This document shows positions 7,983 through 15,828 of a DNA stretch of 38,897 nt, piece by piece (within the stretch, counting starts at the first letter, position 1; each line of letters begins with the position of its first letter). The translations under genes and the position numbers were made by a program. The notes under the pieces were generated by a model. The model searched no databases. It worked only from the letters and a program-made list of their open reading frames with translations, and was not told the origin of the DNA. Where the stretch lies: contig JAILGE010000021.1 in the NCBI GenBank assembly GCA_024697065.1, positions 1 to 38,897 of the forward strand. Direction: 5' to 3'. The DNA comes from Lachnospiraceae bacterium (GTDB taxonomy: Bacteria; Bacillota; Clostridia; Lachnospirales; Lachnospiraceae).

Positions 7983-9905
7983 TTATTGTTTAATTTCGGA
8001 ATCTTTCTCGTGTCGTTTCTTCTTGATCTCATACATAAGCCTGTCGGCTTCTTTGACATAATCCTGGAGTGTATCCTGCTTTTCGGGATCCGTCAGGACA
8101 AAGCCGCAACTTATGGAAATATTATATGGCCTTTCACCGTCCGCATTCACTTTATCAAGATATGACATGATGGAAGTCCTGACATTCTGAGCTTTCTCCT
8201 CTGAGCTGTCCGGTGCTATCACTACGAACTCATCTCCACCGAATCTGATGGGAAGCCAGGTCTCCTCTATGCTGTTTTTTATGGCCTCTGTCACTTTATG
8301 GATGGCATTATCACCCTGGATGTGTCCGAAGCGGTCATTGATCATTTTCATATAATTGATATCGATGAACATGATCATAAGTCTGGTGTGATCGGCATGA
8401 CTCTTCTCGAAGAGCGGCACTGCCTTCTTCTCATAACAGAATCTGTTAAACAATCCGGTCATGGGATCTTTGTCATAAAGTTCCGTAAGCTCTGAATTCA
8501 CTGCGTTTAACCTTAAGTTAGTACGAAGCTGGAGCATCGCATGACGGATCTTCTCATTATAGTAAAACAGTGAATAACCGTTTTTTAAGAGAATTGACTT
8601 ATCCGTCACGATGGTATAGCCGAAATTACTCTCCCCCTCATGAAGGGGCACAAAGAAGAACACCTTCTGTTCGCCGTCCCTCTTTACATATCCCGGCACT
8701 ATACTGTCCCTGTCAGCCGGCGGCAGCTGAACGATCCTGCCGTCCACAAGCGAGATCAGAGTATCGATTTTATCCTCATACACTCCGCTTATCGCCGTTC
8801 CCACTTCGGAATCAAGAGCTTCCAGATATGATCTGTTTACATTAATGTAGAATTCATCACCTTCGTAACGGTGAGCCTCTGAATAGTGTTTTTCAAGAGA
8901 CGCCTTCAGGGAATCATAATCCGTTGCACTTGAGATCATGATAAAAAGAAGTCTCTCAATGCCATCTATATAATTGGTATTGATGATATTATGATAAGCC
9001 TGCTTGCAGTATTCATCACGGACCTTCCTGTAATCGATCTGTCCGCTGCATCCGCAGCTTTCCGCTATCACCGGCTGTGATTCTATGAAATAAGGTTCCG
9101 GATACGCTTTGGGATTTTCCATTCGTTCCTTAAGGATGTTGACAGCAGTCTTTCCGATCAATTCGTAATTAAGAGAGACTGTGGTTATGGACGGAAAATA
9201 CAGCTGTCCCGATGTGATATGATCAAAGCCTGTCACTATGACATCTTTTCCCACTTCAAATCCAAGTCTGAAAAGCTGTGAGCAGGCAGCAAGAGCCATT
9301 ATATCATTGGCGCATACGTATGCATCAGGTATTCCTTTTTCGGAATTGACGGTCTCATTGATGACTTCTACCGTCGGTGAATTGGACCAGTTGGCGAAAT
9401 AAATATCCTCCTGATCCAGTTTAAGTCCGTGGCTCTCCATTTCATCTCTGACCGCACTCAGTCTTGCCGCACTGTCTACGTGCCCTCTCGAACCCCCGAT
9501 AAAAACAATGCGTTTTACTCCGTGAACATCGATCAGGTGCTTAACCAGTGCCCTCATACCGATATCATTATTGATACCGATATATGATGTGCCTTCTATA
9601 TCCATACCGATGCTGACTACAGGTATTCCCTTATTCTGTGCTGCAATAGCTATCTTTACCGCAGTCTCATCGGAATTGAGAAAGTTAGAAAATATGATCA
9701 CACCGTCATAGTCTTCCAGATTCGAAAGTTTATATATATTAAGCTCTCCTCTTTTCACATCCTTGCGGTCTGCAAAAGTGGCATAGCTTAAGAATACATA
9801 TATATCATGGTCACTTAAAGCAGCACTTTCCTTCATGCCACTCAAAGCCTGAAGCAGAATTTCATTACTCCAACCGTTTGCAAAGACAGCGATCCTTTTC
9901 TTCAT
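7983..9905 (-). CDS. Cytosolic LacI-type sensor domain fused to a GGDEF diguanylate cyclase
   Basis: A 640-aa protein with no signal peptide and no membrane segment. Residues 1-285 resemble the effector-binding core of LacI/GalR regulators (Peripla_BP_3): GVIIFSNF, GIPVVSIGMD, RIVFIGG, PDAYVCANDIMALAA and DVIVTGFDHI in order. The N-terminal helix-turn-helix is absent. An ESCGCSG motif at 282-288 ends the sensor. A middle region (290-460) has no family I recognise. The GGDEF domain follows: DPMTGLFNR at 480-488 and RFGGDEF with GGDEF at 556-560. No RxxD inhibitory site is present at the canonical position. It should make c-di-GMP in response to an intracellular ligand, perhaps a sugar. It begins 22 nt after the Dabb gene and is probably co-transcribed with it. 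Confidence 0.9.
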   Translation of the reverse strand: MKKRIAVFANGWSNEILLQALSGMKESAALSDHDIYVFLSYATFADRKDVKRGELNIYKLSNLEDYDGVIIFSNFLNSDETAVKIAIAAQNKGIPVVSIGMDIEGTSYIGINNDIGMRALVKHLIDVHGVKRIVFIGGSRGHVDSAARLSAVRDEMESHGLKLDQEDIYFANWSNSPTVEVINETVNSEKGIPDAYVCANDIMALAACSQLFRLGFEVGKDVIVTGFDHITSGQLYFPSITTVSLNYELIGKTAVNILKERMENPKAYPEPYFIESQPVIAESCGCSGQIDYRKVRDEYCKQAYHNIINTNYIDGIERLLFIMISSATDYDSLKASLEKHYSEAHRYEGDEFYINVNRSYLEALDSEVGTAISGVYEDKIDTLISLVDGRIVQLPPADRDSIVPGYVKRDGEQKVFFFVPLHEGESNFGYTIVTDKSILLKNGYSLFYYNEKIRHAMLQLRTNLRLNAVNSELTELYDKDPMTGLFNRFCYEKKAVPLFEKSHADHTRLMIMFIDINYMKMINDRFGHIQGDNAIHKVTEAIKNSIEETWLPIRFGGDEFVVIAPDSSEEKAQNVRTSIMSYLDKVNADGERPYNISISCGFVLTDPEKQDTLQDYVKEADRLMYEIKKKRHEKDSEIKQ

Positions 9906-9927
9906 AGACAGCTAAGCTCCTTACCGA

Positions 9928-10227
9928 TCAAACTTCGTAATCAAAACACATTCTTGTCTGCATATAGGGTCTTACATAAGTATCTGCCACATGTACGTGG
10001 TCGGGATGAACCGAATATCCCTTAAGAGAAGCTTCATCTTCATATGAAGCATCCAGCATCAGATCTCCGTTGGATGATCCGAGACCTTCCGTTATTATCC
10101 TGATATCGATCATTCCCGGGATCCTGCCGGCAAGCCCCTCCAGGTTTTCTTTAACGCCCGCCTTGATCTTGGCGGCATCAGCAGCAAATTCATCCTTGAT
10201 CTTCCAAATGATCACATGTCTTACCAT
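9928..10227 (-). CDS. Dabb (stress-responsive A/B barrel) domain protein
   Basis: A 99-aa protein with the ferredoxin-like Dabb fold (PF07876). It opens MVRHVIIWKIKDE and has the mid-protein DLMLDASYEDEASLKGYSVH and C-terminal HVADTYVRPY patterns typical of the family. Such proteins form small dimeric barrels; their function in bacteria is mostly unknown. It sits 3 nt downstream of the Nudix gene and 22 nt upstream of the sensor-cyclase gene, so the three form one unit. Confidence 0.88.
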   Translation of the reverse strand: MVRHVIIWKIKDEFAADAAKIKAGVKENLEGLAGRIPGMIDIRIITEGLGSSNGDLMLDASYEDEASLKGYSVHPDHVHVADTYVRPYMQTRMCFDYEV

Positions 10228-10230
10228 TTT

Positions 10231-11073
10231 TCACTCTCCTCCGTATCCATTTTCTTTAAAACGAACTATCATCTCGTTTGTAAGGCTCATATCTTCAAAC
10301 TTTTCCTCTATCTCGTTCCTGTTGATCCAGACCGCTTCGGAAAGTTCGTCTTTATCCATTTTTATTGTGCTGTCTCCGTCAACTTCACAGTAGAATCCCA
10401 ACAGGAGGTCCTGCTCAAAGCCCCAGGGCTGGCTTTTGTAATATCTGATATTCTTTACTCTTATACCGGCCTCTTCCATGACTTCACGTCTTACCGTATC
10501 CTCGGGAGTCTCTCCGATCTCACAGAATCCCGCAACCAGTGCATGTCCCTTGTATTCACGTCCCCTGTATCTGGTCATGAGGATGTCATCACCTTTTGTT
10601 ACGCCTATTATCACAGCAGGCATTATCTTGGGATAAACAGTATATTTACATTCGGGACATACTACGGCACGTTCCCTTTCGCTAAATCCCATCTTTGCAC
10701 CGCATCTTCCGCAAAAGCGGTTGTCCATATACCATTTATAAAGCTGCCATCCGGTAGCGCCGGCAAATCTGAGTTCCTTTGAAGCAGACCGTCTTAGGAC
10801 TGCAAGCTTCTCATATGCGAAATCCGCTTCTGCTCCCATGCCCGCCTTTTCACTCAGGACAGTATAATATCCGATGCCCGAGATCCTGAATAAAAAAACA
10901 CACTCTACTTCGCCACAGGCCGGATATTCCGGGACTGATACTCTGCCGTCTTCAAACTTTTTTAAAAAGATCTCTTTATCTTTATAACTGTAGAGTAAAA
11001 GCCTGTCCCCTGCCCGGGGTTTCCTTCTTTCATATGTTATATCAAGCTTTCCCTCTCCGATATCCTGTATCAT
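10231..11073 (-). CDS. nudC: NudC-type NAD(H) diphosphatase (Nudix)
   Basis: A 280-aa Nudix hydrolase. A four-cysteine zinc ribbon (CGRCG ... CPEC) near residues 117-136 is followed by the Nudix box GFCEIGETPEDTVRREVMEE and the downstream SQPWGF motif. The SQPW motif is diagnostic of the NADH pyrophosphatase subfamily, which splits NAD(H) to NMN(H) and AMP and in E. coli also removes NAD caps from RNA. Length is close to E. coli NudC (257 aa). It is the first gene of a three-gene run with the Dabb and sensor-cyclase genes. Confidence 0.92.
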   Translation of the reverse strand: MIQDIGEGKLDITYERRKPRAGDRLLLYSYKDKEIFLKKFEDGRVSVPEYPACGEVECVFLFRISGIGYYTVLSEKAGMGAEADFAYEKLAVLRRSASKELRFAGATGWQLYKWYMDNRFCGRCGAKMGFSERERAVVCPECKYTVYPKIMPAVIIGVTKGDDILMTRYRGREYKGHALVAGFCEIGETPEDTVRREVMEEAGIRVKNIRYYKSQPWGFEQDLLLGFYCEVDGDSTIKMDKDELSEAVWINRNEIEEKFEDMSLTNEMIVRFKENGYGGE

Positions 11074-11137
11074 AAATACCCCTTTTCATCCTCACACTCT
11101 GATCCGTATCAGATCTGACGGCTGTCTTCACAGGCCA

Positions 11138-12463
11138 TCACTCTTCCAACGCACTGAGATCCACAAGATGTGCTTCTATCTCAGCTTTTGACTCTTCGCT
11201 GTCGTCACCGCAAAAGAGATTATATATGACCGCATGATCGTATATTGCACGCCATGATGAAGAAGAATCCGCTGTAACACAGATATACTGTCCGCCGTCA
11301 TTTGCTTCAAAATAGCTCACGGCGCAGTTCCCGGACTCCTTGATAAAGCCTGTCTTGGCCGCCACCACTTCACCCGGGAGATATCTGTCTTCGATCCTTC
11401 TTAGGAACCAGTTGGAGATCTCTATCCCGTCCGGATGCTCGGGAGTCTTAGCCGTCATCATCTTATGTTCATGAAGCGCATCATAACAGCGCACATCCTC
11501 AAGCGCCGCCTTCATTATCATTGCTATATCTTTTACAGTGCACTTGTTATTTTCATCAAATATGCCCACAGGATTTGTAAAATGAGCAGTGCCCGAAAGT
11601 CCCAGCTCCGAAACCTTCTCATTCATCCTGTCCACGAAGTCCTCAACGGAGCCGCCCGTATAATATGCAAGTCCAAGAGCCGCATCACCTCCCGAAGGAA
11701 GGATAGTCCCGTAAAAAAGCTCATTTACGGATACCTTCTCGCCCACGTCATAGCAGACCGCCGAGCATCCGTTGGAAAAAACATAATTGGTTATATCCTG
11801 CGTGATCTCAAAGATGTCATTCACATCCGCATCCGTTTCATTAATGATCTCGGATGCCGTAAGAACCGTCAGCACCTTGGTCATGGACGCCGGATAGATT
11901 ATCGCATCCGCATCTCTTTGCGCAACTATGTGTCCTGTCTTCATATCGATAAGCACCACATGCTTGCTGACCACATTTTCCGCAGGTATGGATCTTGTCT
12001 CTTCATCCGCGTAGGTCGTATATCCGGGATAAAAGGGTGCTGCCAGCTTGTCATTGTAAGCATGCAAGGCCTCATTGGCCGATACTATTCTGCCAGTAAA
12101 ATCAAGTATGGCCTTTGTAAATTCCGAATCATTTGAAGCAGCTGCCGCTTCATTACCGGAGACATTTTCCGCATCTTCTCCGGATACCTGACCGGCCGAA
12201 ACCGTCTCTCCGGATACGGATAAAGCTGTTTCATCCGATACGCCGGCCATAGCTCCCGTACCGTTGCCGTCACCTTTTCCCACATGTCTGAATATCTGTA
12301 CACCTGCGATCACCATGACCGCGATGATAACAACAGCTATAATTATAAAAAGAGCTGCCTGCTGTCTTTTCTTTCTGCGTAAGCGTCTGTTCCTTCTGCT
12401 TCTCCTGTGCTTTCTGCGCTGATGTCCTTTAAGTCCGGTATAATCGTTAGTATAATTACTCAT
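11138..12463 (-). CDS. Membrane-anchored serine D,D-carboxypeptidase (peptidase S11, DacA/DacF-like)
   Basis: A 441-aa protein. Residues 1-34 are extremely basic, with many Arg/Lys. One membrane segment spans about 36-58, followed by a Ser/Gly/Glu-rich linker to about 115, so the catalytic domain is outside the cell. Active-site motifs: SMTK at 193-196 (nucleophile Ser193), KTG at 370-372, and PSGGDAA at 256-262 where family members usually carry SxN. The Asn is therefore replaced by Gly259. It probably trims the terminal D-Ala of peptidoglycan stem peptides. The N-terminal anchor, rather than the usual cleaved signal and C-terminal amphipathic helix, is notable. A 64-nt gap separates it from nudC. 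Confidence 0.88.
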   Translation of the reverse strand: MSNYTNDYTGLKGHQRRKHRRSRRNRRLRRKKRQQAALFIIIAVVIIAVMVIAGVQIFRHVGKGDGNGTGAMAGVSDETALSVSGETVSAGQVSGEDAENVSGNEAAAASNDSEFTKAILDFTGRIVSANEALHAYNDKLAAPFYPGYTTYADEETRSIPAENVVSKHVVLIDMKTGHIVAQRDADAIIYPASMTKVLTVLTASEIINETDADVNDIFEITQDITNYVFSNGCSAVCYDVGEKVSVNELFYGTILPSGGDAALGLAYYTGGSVEDFVDRMNEKVSELGLSGTAHFTNPVGIFDENNKCTVKDIAMIMKAALEDVRCYDALHEHKMMTAKTPEHPDGIEISNWFLRRIEDRYLPGEVVAAKTGFIKESGNCAVSYFEANDGGQYICVTADSSSSWRAIYDHAVIYNLFCGDDSEESKAEIEAHLVDLSALEE

Positions 12464-12486
12464 ATATAAAACTCGCCCAATAAAGT

Positions 12487-12516
12487 AAGTTGCATTTTTT
12501 TAAATTATGTCAACTT
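12487..12516 (-). promoter_or_regulatory. Inverted repeat with a -35 element upstream of the carboxypeptidase
   Basis: AAGTTGCAT (12487-12495) and ATGTCAACTT (12507-12516) form an inverted repeat with one bulged base. The minus strand contains TTGACA at 12508-12513, but no convincing -10 lies 16-18 nt further. It could be a regulator site; this is weakly supported. Confidence 0.3.
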
Positions 12517-12546
12517 ATTTTACCATGAGCTCCCTGCAAATAAAAG

Positions 12547-12750
12547 TCACAGCTTCATATTGTTATCAAGCATGACTTTGAGAATATGCTGTTTTTCTGT
12601 CTCGTCATAGATCTCATCAAGTCCCGTCAGTGCAGCAAAAGGCATAAACTGGGCAGACCGCTGATACAGGCTCATATGAGCCCTTTTTGAAACCGGCACC
12701 GGCATCGTCAGCATATCTTCATATTTACTTTTTTTATACTCATCAGCCAT
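12547..12750 (-). CDS. YolD-like small protein
   Basis: A 67-aa protein starting MADEYKKSKYEDML. It contains MPVPVSKRAHMSLYQRSAQF and MPFAALTGLDEIYDETEK, the pattern of small YolD-like proteins (xxYxDxxxLPxxVSxxxxxMxxxxRAAQFxPFAALTG). In other Firmicutes these often sit beside Y-family DNA polymerase genes and are linked to the DNA damage response. No such polymerase is here. The frame is open back to 12822, but a consensus promoter lies inside that extension, so the ATG at 12750 is the credible start. With that promoter the mRNA would be leaderless. An alternative is a start further in, but no Shine-Dalgarno supports one. Confidence 0.75.
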   Translation of the reverse strand: MADEYKKSKYEDMLTMPVPVSKRAHMSLYQRSAQFMPFAALTGLDEIYDETEKQHILKVMLDNNMKL

Positions 12751-12756
12751 GCTCCG

Positions 12757-12785
12757 ATTATAGCAAACATATGTTCTGCATTCAA
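12757..12785 (-). promoter_or_regulatory. Near-consensus promoter abutting the YolD-like start codon
   Basis: TTGAAT (12780-12785), 17-nt spacer, TATAAT (12757-12762) with an extended TGC just before it. The base seven positions past the -10 is 12750, the A of the ATG. Confidence 0.7.
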
Positions 12786-12863
12786 TTTTCATATACGCAA
12801 AGAACGCCGTCTTTTTCCCCACTCATATGAATCTGCTGATATGAAGTTTTTATGTAAAAGTAG

Positions 12864-12869
12864 TATAAT
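12864..12869 (+). promoter_or_regulatory. -10 element for the 72-aa protein gene
   Basis: TATAAT about 35 nt before the ATG at 12905. The matching -35 (TATGAA near 12840, 18-nt spacing) is weak. Confidence 0.45.
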
Positions 12870-12904
12870 CGTATTCGAAAATTTATTTTTGAGGAGGTAT
12901 AAAA

Positions 12905-13123
12905 ATGGATATTAAAAAGACTATCGATGACGTTGTTGCAAAGGTAAAGAATGACCCGGATCTGCTAAAGAAATTTCAGGAGGATCCCGTAAAAACACTT
13001 GAGAGCCTCTCCGGGATCGATATTCCGGACGGAATGGAAGACAAGATCGTGGCAGGCGTTAAGAGCGCTCTTTCCGGAAATACCGCATCCGGTCTCATCG
13101 ATAAAGTTAAAAGTCTCATTTAA
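12905..13123 (+). CDS. Small helical protein of unknown function
   Basis: A 72-aa acidic/basic mixed protein with no signal or membrane segment. It is predicted to be mainly helical. The pattern NDPDLLKKFQEDPVKTLESL followed by GIDIPDGMEDKIVAGVKSAL is of a kind I recognise from many small Clostridia proteins without known function. It faintly resembles the helical leader part of Nif11-type peptides, but no Gly-Gly cleavage site or modification enzyme is nearby, so I do not call it a peptide precursor. The Shine-Dalgarno GAGGAGG is strong, and a good terminator follows directly. It is monocistronic and one of only three plus-strand genes here, which suggests independent control. Confidence 0.8.
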   Translation: MDIKKTIDDVVAKVKNDPDLLKKFQEDPVKTLESLSGIDIPDGMEDKIVAGVKSALSGNTASGLIDKVKSLI

Positions 13124-13138
13124 GTTTTATAAAGGCCA

Positions 13139-13179
13139 AAGCCGTTCGCCCGGGTAAAGACCGGACGAACGGCTTTTTT
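13139..13179 (+). terminator. Rho-independent terminator after the 72-aa gene
   Basis: A long stem, AAGCCGTTCG pairing with CGAACGGCTT and extended by CCGG/CCGG around a short loop, is followed by six T. The T-run overlaps the stop codon of the convergent lipoprotein gene (TAA at 13178-13180). It may also slow minus-strand transcription. Confidence 0.9.
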
Positions 13180-13972
13180 ATTCAAGTACGAAATCCCCTA
13201 CAGTGATCCCCGAATCCGTATCAACGAAAACAGGTGCCTTGATATCTACTGCCTGTTCGTACTCAGGCATAACGCCATCTTCATAGATATACCCCGTAGG
13301 AACGGAAAGCCAGATCTCATCACCGGTAAGCTTTATTCTGACAATATCTCCAAAGTATACTTCGGAAAGATTGGAATCTCTCTCCAGCGTCACTGTGAAG
13401 TTCACATCCTCTTTTTCATTTTTTGCCGTGACCGTAACCTCGTGAGTATCCTTATCATAAGCAGTCTCAATACGGTCTTTTATGATATCCGTAAAAAATT
13501 CTCCATCATATCTTGTAAGTTCAGTGCTTCCATTACCTGATTCAACTATACATAACCCATAGATCGAAACACCTGTACCGGTCGCCTCGCACTCGGCAAT
13601 GACATATTCATCTTCACCGTCTCCGTCCACATCATATTTTTCGATGTAAGGTCCATATACTCCGGTAGCGATATCAACAGGGATTTCTTTGTCTCCGTCA
13701 TGGATCACGGCCTCTGAAGAGTTCTCATCAATATCTATATACAAATCTTTATGATCTTCTGACGTATCGCTTTCATCCATATCTGTTCCTTCAGTCATAT
13801 CCGCATCAGCTTCATTCTCTGAAACGACTTCTGGAGCATCTGCATTTTCGGTGGCGGAAGTATCCGTAACCTTTACGCTGACATCCGTGTCGGCATCAAT
13901 ATTGACATCCGCACCCTTACAGCCGGTAAGAATAAAAATAATACCGGCAGCCATCAATAACTTCTTTTTCAT
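13178..13972 (-). CDS. Hypothetical lipoprotein with acidic linker
   Basis: A 264-aa exported protein with a lipobox at FILTGC (Cys18). Residues about 20-75 are rich in Asp, Glu, Thr and Ser. The folded part starts near YIDIDENSSEAVIHDGDKEI and includes YDVDGDGEDEYVIAECEATG, a DxDxDGxxE pattern resembling calcium-binding dockerin/EF-like or FG-GAP-type loops. I recognise no named family. GGGAGG precedes the ATG. It appears to be a single-gene unit between two terminators. Role unknown; a cell-surface binding protein is possible. Confidence 0.8.
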   Translation of the reverse strand: MKKKLLMAAGIIFILTGCKGADVNIDADTDVSVKVTDTSATENADAPEVVSENEADADMTEGTDMDESDTSEDHKDLYIDIDENSSEAVIHDGDKEIPVDIATGVYGPYIEKYDVDGDGEDEYVIAECEATGTGVSIYGLCIVESGNGSTELTRYDGEFFTDIIKDRIETAYDKDTHEVTVTAKNEKEDVNFTVTLERDSNLSEVYFGDIVRIKLTGDEIWLSVPTGYIYEDGVMPEYEQAVDIKAPVFVDTDSGITVGDFVLE

Positions 13973-14045
13973 AATTTTTTCCTCCCATTACATATAAACG
14001 ATCTGATCCGGGTGATCTTTCGGAGTCCTGTCCCGGAGCACCGCC

Positions 14046-14078
14046 AAAAAAGCGTCCGTGTATAACAAGCGCCTTTTT
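14046..14078 (-). terminator. Weak terminator after the TPR-like/GGDEF gene
   Basis: On the minus strand AAAAAGGCG pairs imperfectly with CGCTTTTTT around a loop of about 15 nt, leading into a T-rich tract 20-50 nt beyond the stop. The stem is mostly A-U and bulged. Confidence 0.4.
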
Positions 14079-14096
14079 ATCAGGATGTGATACTCC

Positions 14097-15686
14097 TCAG
14101 CTGGTAACCCTGTTCTTACCGATCTTCTTGGAAATATACAGATTGTCATCCGCACGCTTCACAACATCACCGCCTCCGGACGAAACCGCACAGCCTAAAC
14201 TGATGGTGATCTTAGCTCCAAACTCCCACTCCTGTGTTTCGAATATCTTTCTGATATGTTCTGCGATATTGACAACAAGCTGCAGTGATCTTGCATAAAC
14301 AACCACCACGAATTCTTCTCCGCCGTACCTGAAGGGATGGATATCGGATGTTCTCATATCCATAAGTATCTGTCCCAGTCGCTTCAGCACTTCATCGCCC
14401 TTTTGATGACCATAAGTATCATTAACCTTCTTAAAATTATCTATATCGATCATTATGATGCCGTAAGGGCGCTTATTTTTGTACATTTCAGAATCGAAAG
14501 CACCTCTTGATCCGATCCCCGTGAGGCCGTCGAGCTTGCTTTTCTTGATAACCGCCCAGAGAAAAAGCGATATCCAGATCAGCATCACGAAAAGCATGAG
14601 ATAGATAAACAGTCTCGTTCTTTGTTCCCTCTCCTGCTCATATATTTCTTTCATATGGTCATGTGAATCTTTAATGATACCATTGAGAAGATTGGTATAT
14701 CTGGTTCCCTGATACCTGGCGGAATCCGTATATGCCTTTTCGAGCATATCATTTATTTCCTTATACTCTTCATCTCCGGAAAAACCTATCTTATCCTTAA
14801 CATACATAAGAGTCTGAAGCTCCCACTGGTTATAGCCGTATTCCTCACATTCCTTTACATATGGCTCAAGCCAACGGATCACATCTTCTCCTCTTTCAAG
14901 TGCAAGAGCTATCCTCAATTCATAATAAGGAAGAACGAAATCCCGTGCCTTTATCGATGCATATTCAGACTGCAGGAACAGATCGGATCCCTTAATACCC
15001 TCAATGATCTCTTCGGCTTCATCAAATCTGCCCTGACTGAAACGAAGTTTTGCGATATTGACCTGATTTATTCCCCGATAAGAGTCGGTATAAAAATCAT
15101 GCGGAGCCTCATCAATTATCTGCTTTGCCAGAAAAAGCTGTTCTTCCGCTTTTTCCAGATCCCCGTCCCGGATAGCGAGTATACCGATGAAACGGGCCAG
15201 ATAACTTTTTACCTGCGGATTTGTGACCCTGCTCGTATCCACGGAAACCAGCATCCTGTTGATCACATCCTTAGCCAGATCGTAATTATTATTGACCGTA
15301 TAAAACATCGCAAGATCAAGCTCAAGATTTACGGTGTAATCAATATCGGGACTCTGCTCAAGGTAGTACATTGCATAACCGAAACTCCTTGCATAATTAG
15401 CATAATCCTCTTTAAATTTATATATATTACCGGCTCTTTCATATATCATGCCATAATCTTCCGGATACAGATAATCGGATTCCATCCATTTTTCCGTAGC
15501 CGCAAGCTGGTCGTCCAGAGCTTCAGGTTCAAATGTCAGCTGTCTGTTAACAAAGTCCTGTACAGCCTCATGATTTTTTTTTAATCTGTAATTGGAATAC
15601 TGGATATAGATAAACTGTGTTCCACCAAAGAAAAGAGCCACAGCGATAAGACCTATCAGAAGACGAACAAATATATTTTTATTCAT
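14097..15686 (-). CDS. Membrane diguanylate cyclase with extracytoplasmic TPR-like sensor
   Basis: A 529-aa protein with a first membrane segment at about 5-27. A long helical region outside the membrane (about 35-340) has repeated helix pairs such as LDLAMFYTVNNNYDLAKDVI and LRFSQGRFDEAEEIIEGI, typical of tetratricopeptide repeats. A second membrane segment lies at about 358-380, then a GGDEF domain with LDGLTGIGSRGAF and RYGGEEF (GGEEF at 455-459). The catalytic GGEEF is intact, so c-di-GMP synthesis is likely. An RTSD sequence lies six rather than five residues before RYGGEEF is counted, one off the canonical inhibitory-site spacing. The open frame extends to a GTG at 15698, but the ATG at 15686 follows a G-rich ribosome site. 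Twin repeats precede it. Confidence 0.88.
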   Translation of the reverse strand: MNKNIFVRLLIGLIAVALFFGGTQFIYIQYSNYRLKKNHEAVQDFVNRQLTFEPEALDDQLAATEKWMESDYLYPEDYGMIYERAGNIYKFKEDYANYARSFGYAMYYLEQSPDIDYTVNLELDLAMFYTVNNNYDLAKDVINRMLVSVDTSRVTNPQVKSYLARFIGILAIRDGDLEKAEEQLFLAKQIIDEAPHDFYTDSYRGINQVNIAKLRFSQGRFDEAEEIIEGIKGSDLFLQSEYASIKARDFVLPYYELRIALALERGEDVIRWLEPYVKECEEYGYNQWELQTLMYVKDKIGFSGDEEYKEINDMLEKAYTDSARYQGTRYTNLLNGIIKDSHDHMKEIYEQEREQRTRLFIYLMLFVMLIWISLFLWAVIKKSKLDGLTGIGSRGAFDSEMYKNKRPYGIIMIDIDNFKKVNDTYGHQKGDEVLKRLGQILMDMRTSDIHPFRYGGEEFVVVVYARSLQLVVNIAEHIRKIFETQEWEFGAKITISLGCAVSSGGGDVVKRADDNLYISKKIGKNRVTS

Positions 15687-15725
15687 CGTATCCCCCACCG
15701 AAACGTGATATATAAATCGTTTTCA

Positions 15726-15756
15726 TTATACCATAATCAGTCGGTGCTCGACATCC
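15726..15756. repeat. 31-nt direct repeat, copy 1 (upstream of the cyclase gene)
   Basis: Identical over 31 nt to the copy at 15798-15828. It contains the small inverted core GTCGGTGCTCGAC (4-bp arms). On the minus strand this copy ends in TATAA followed by T, giving a TATAAT that could be the -10 of the cyclase gene 40 nt before its ATG. Confidence 0.9.
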
Positions 15757-15797
15757 CTGTCTCGCTGTTCCCTCCTGATTACGGCAAAACGTCCTTG

Positions 15798-15828
15798 TTA
15801 TACCATAATCAGTCGGTGCTCGACATCC
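15798..15828. repeat. 31-nt direct repeat, copy 2 (abutting the sfsA stop)
   Basis: Identical to the copy at 15726-15756 and separated from it by 41 nt. Its last base is part of the sfsA TAG stop codon. The 41-nt interval contains CTGATTACGG, which can pair with CCATAATCAG of copy 1 (nine of ten positions), so the region may also fold. Confidence 0.9.

Noticed and set aside
12905-13123. Modified-peptide (Nif11-like) precursor
   Set aside because: The resemblance is limited to a helical, acidic leader-like pattern. There is no Gly-Gly site, Cys/Ser/Thr-rich core or modification enzyme around it.
15726-15828. Two-repeat CRISPR array
   Set aside because: There are only two repeats and one 41-nt interval, no cas genes nearby, and the interval carries an inverted near-copy of the repeat, which a spacer would not. 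Kept as direct repeats.
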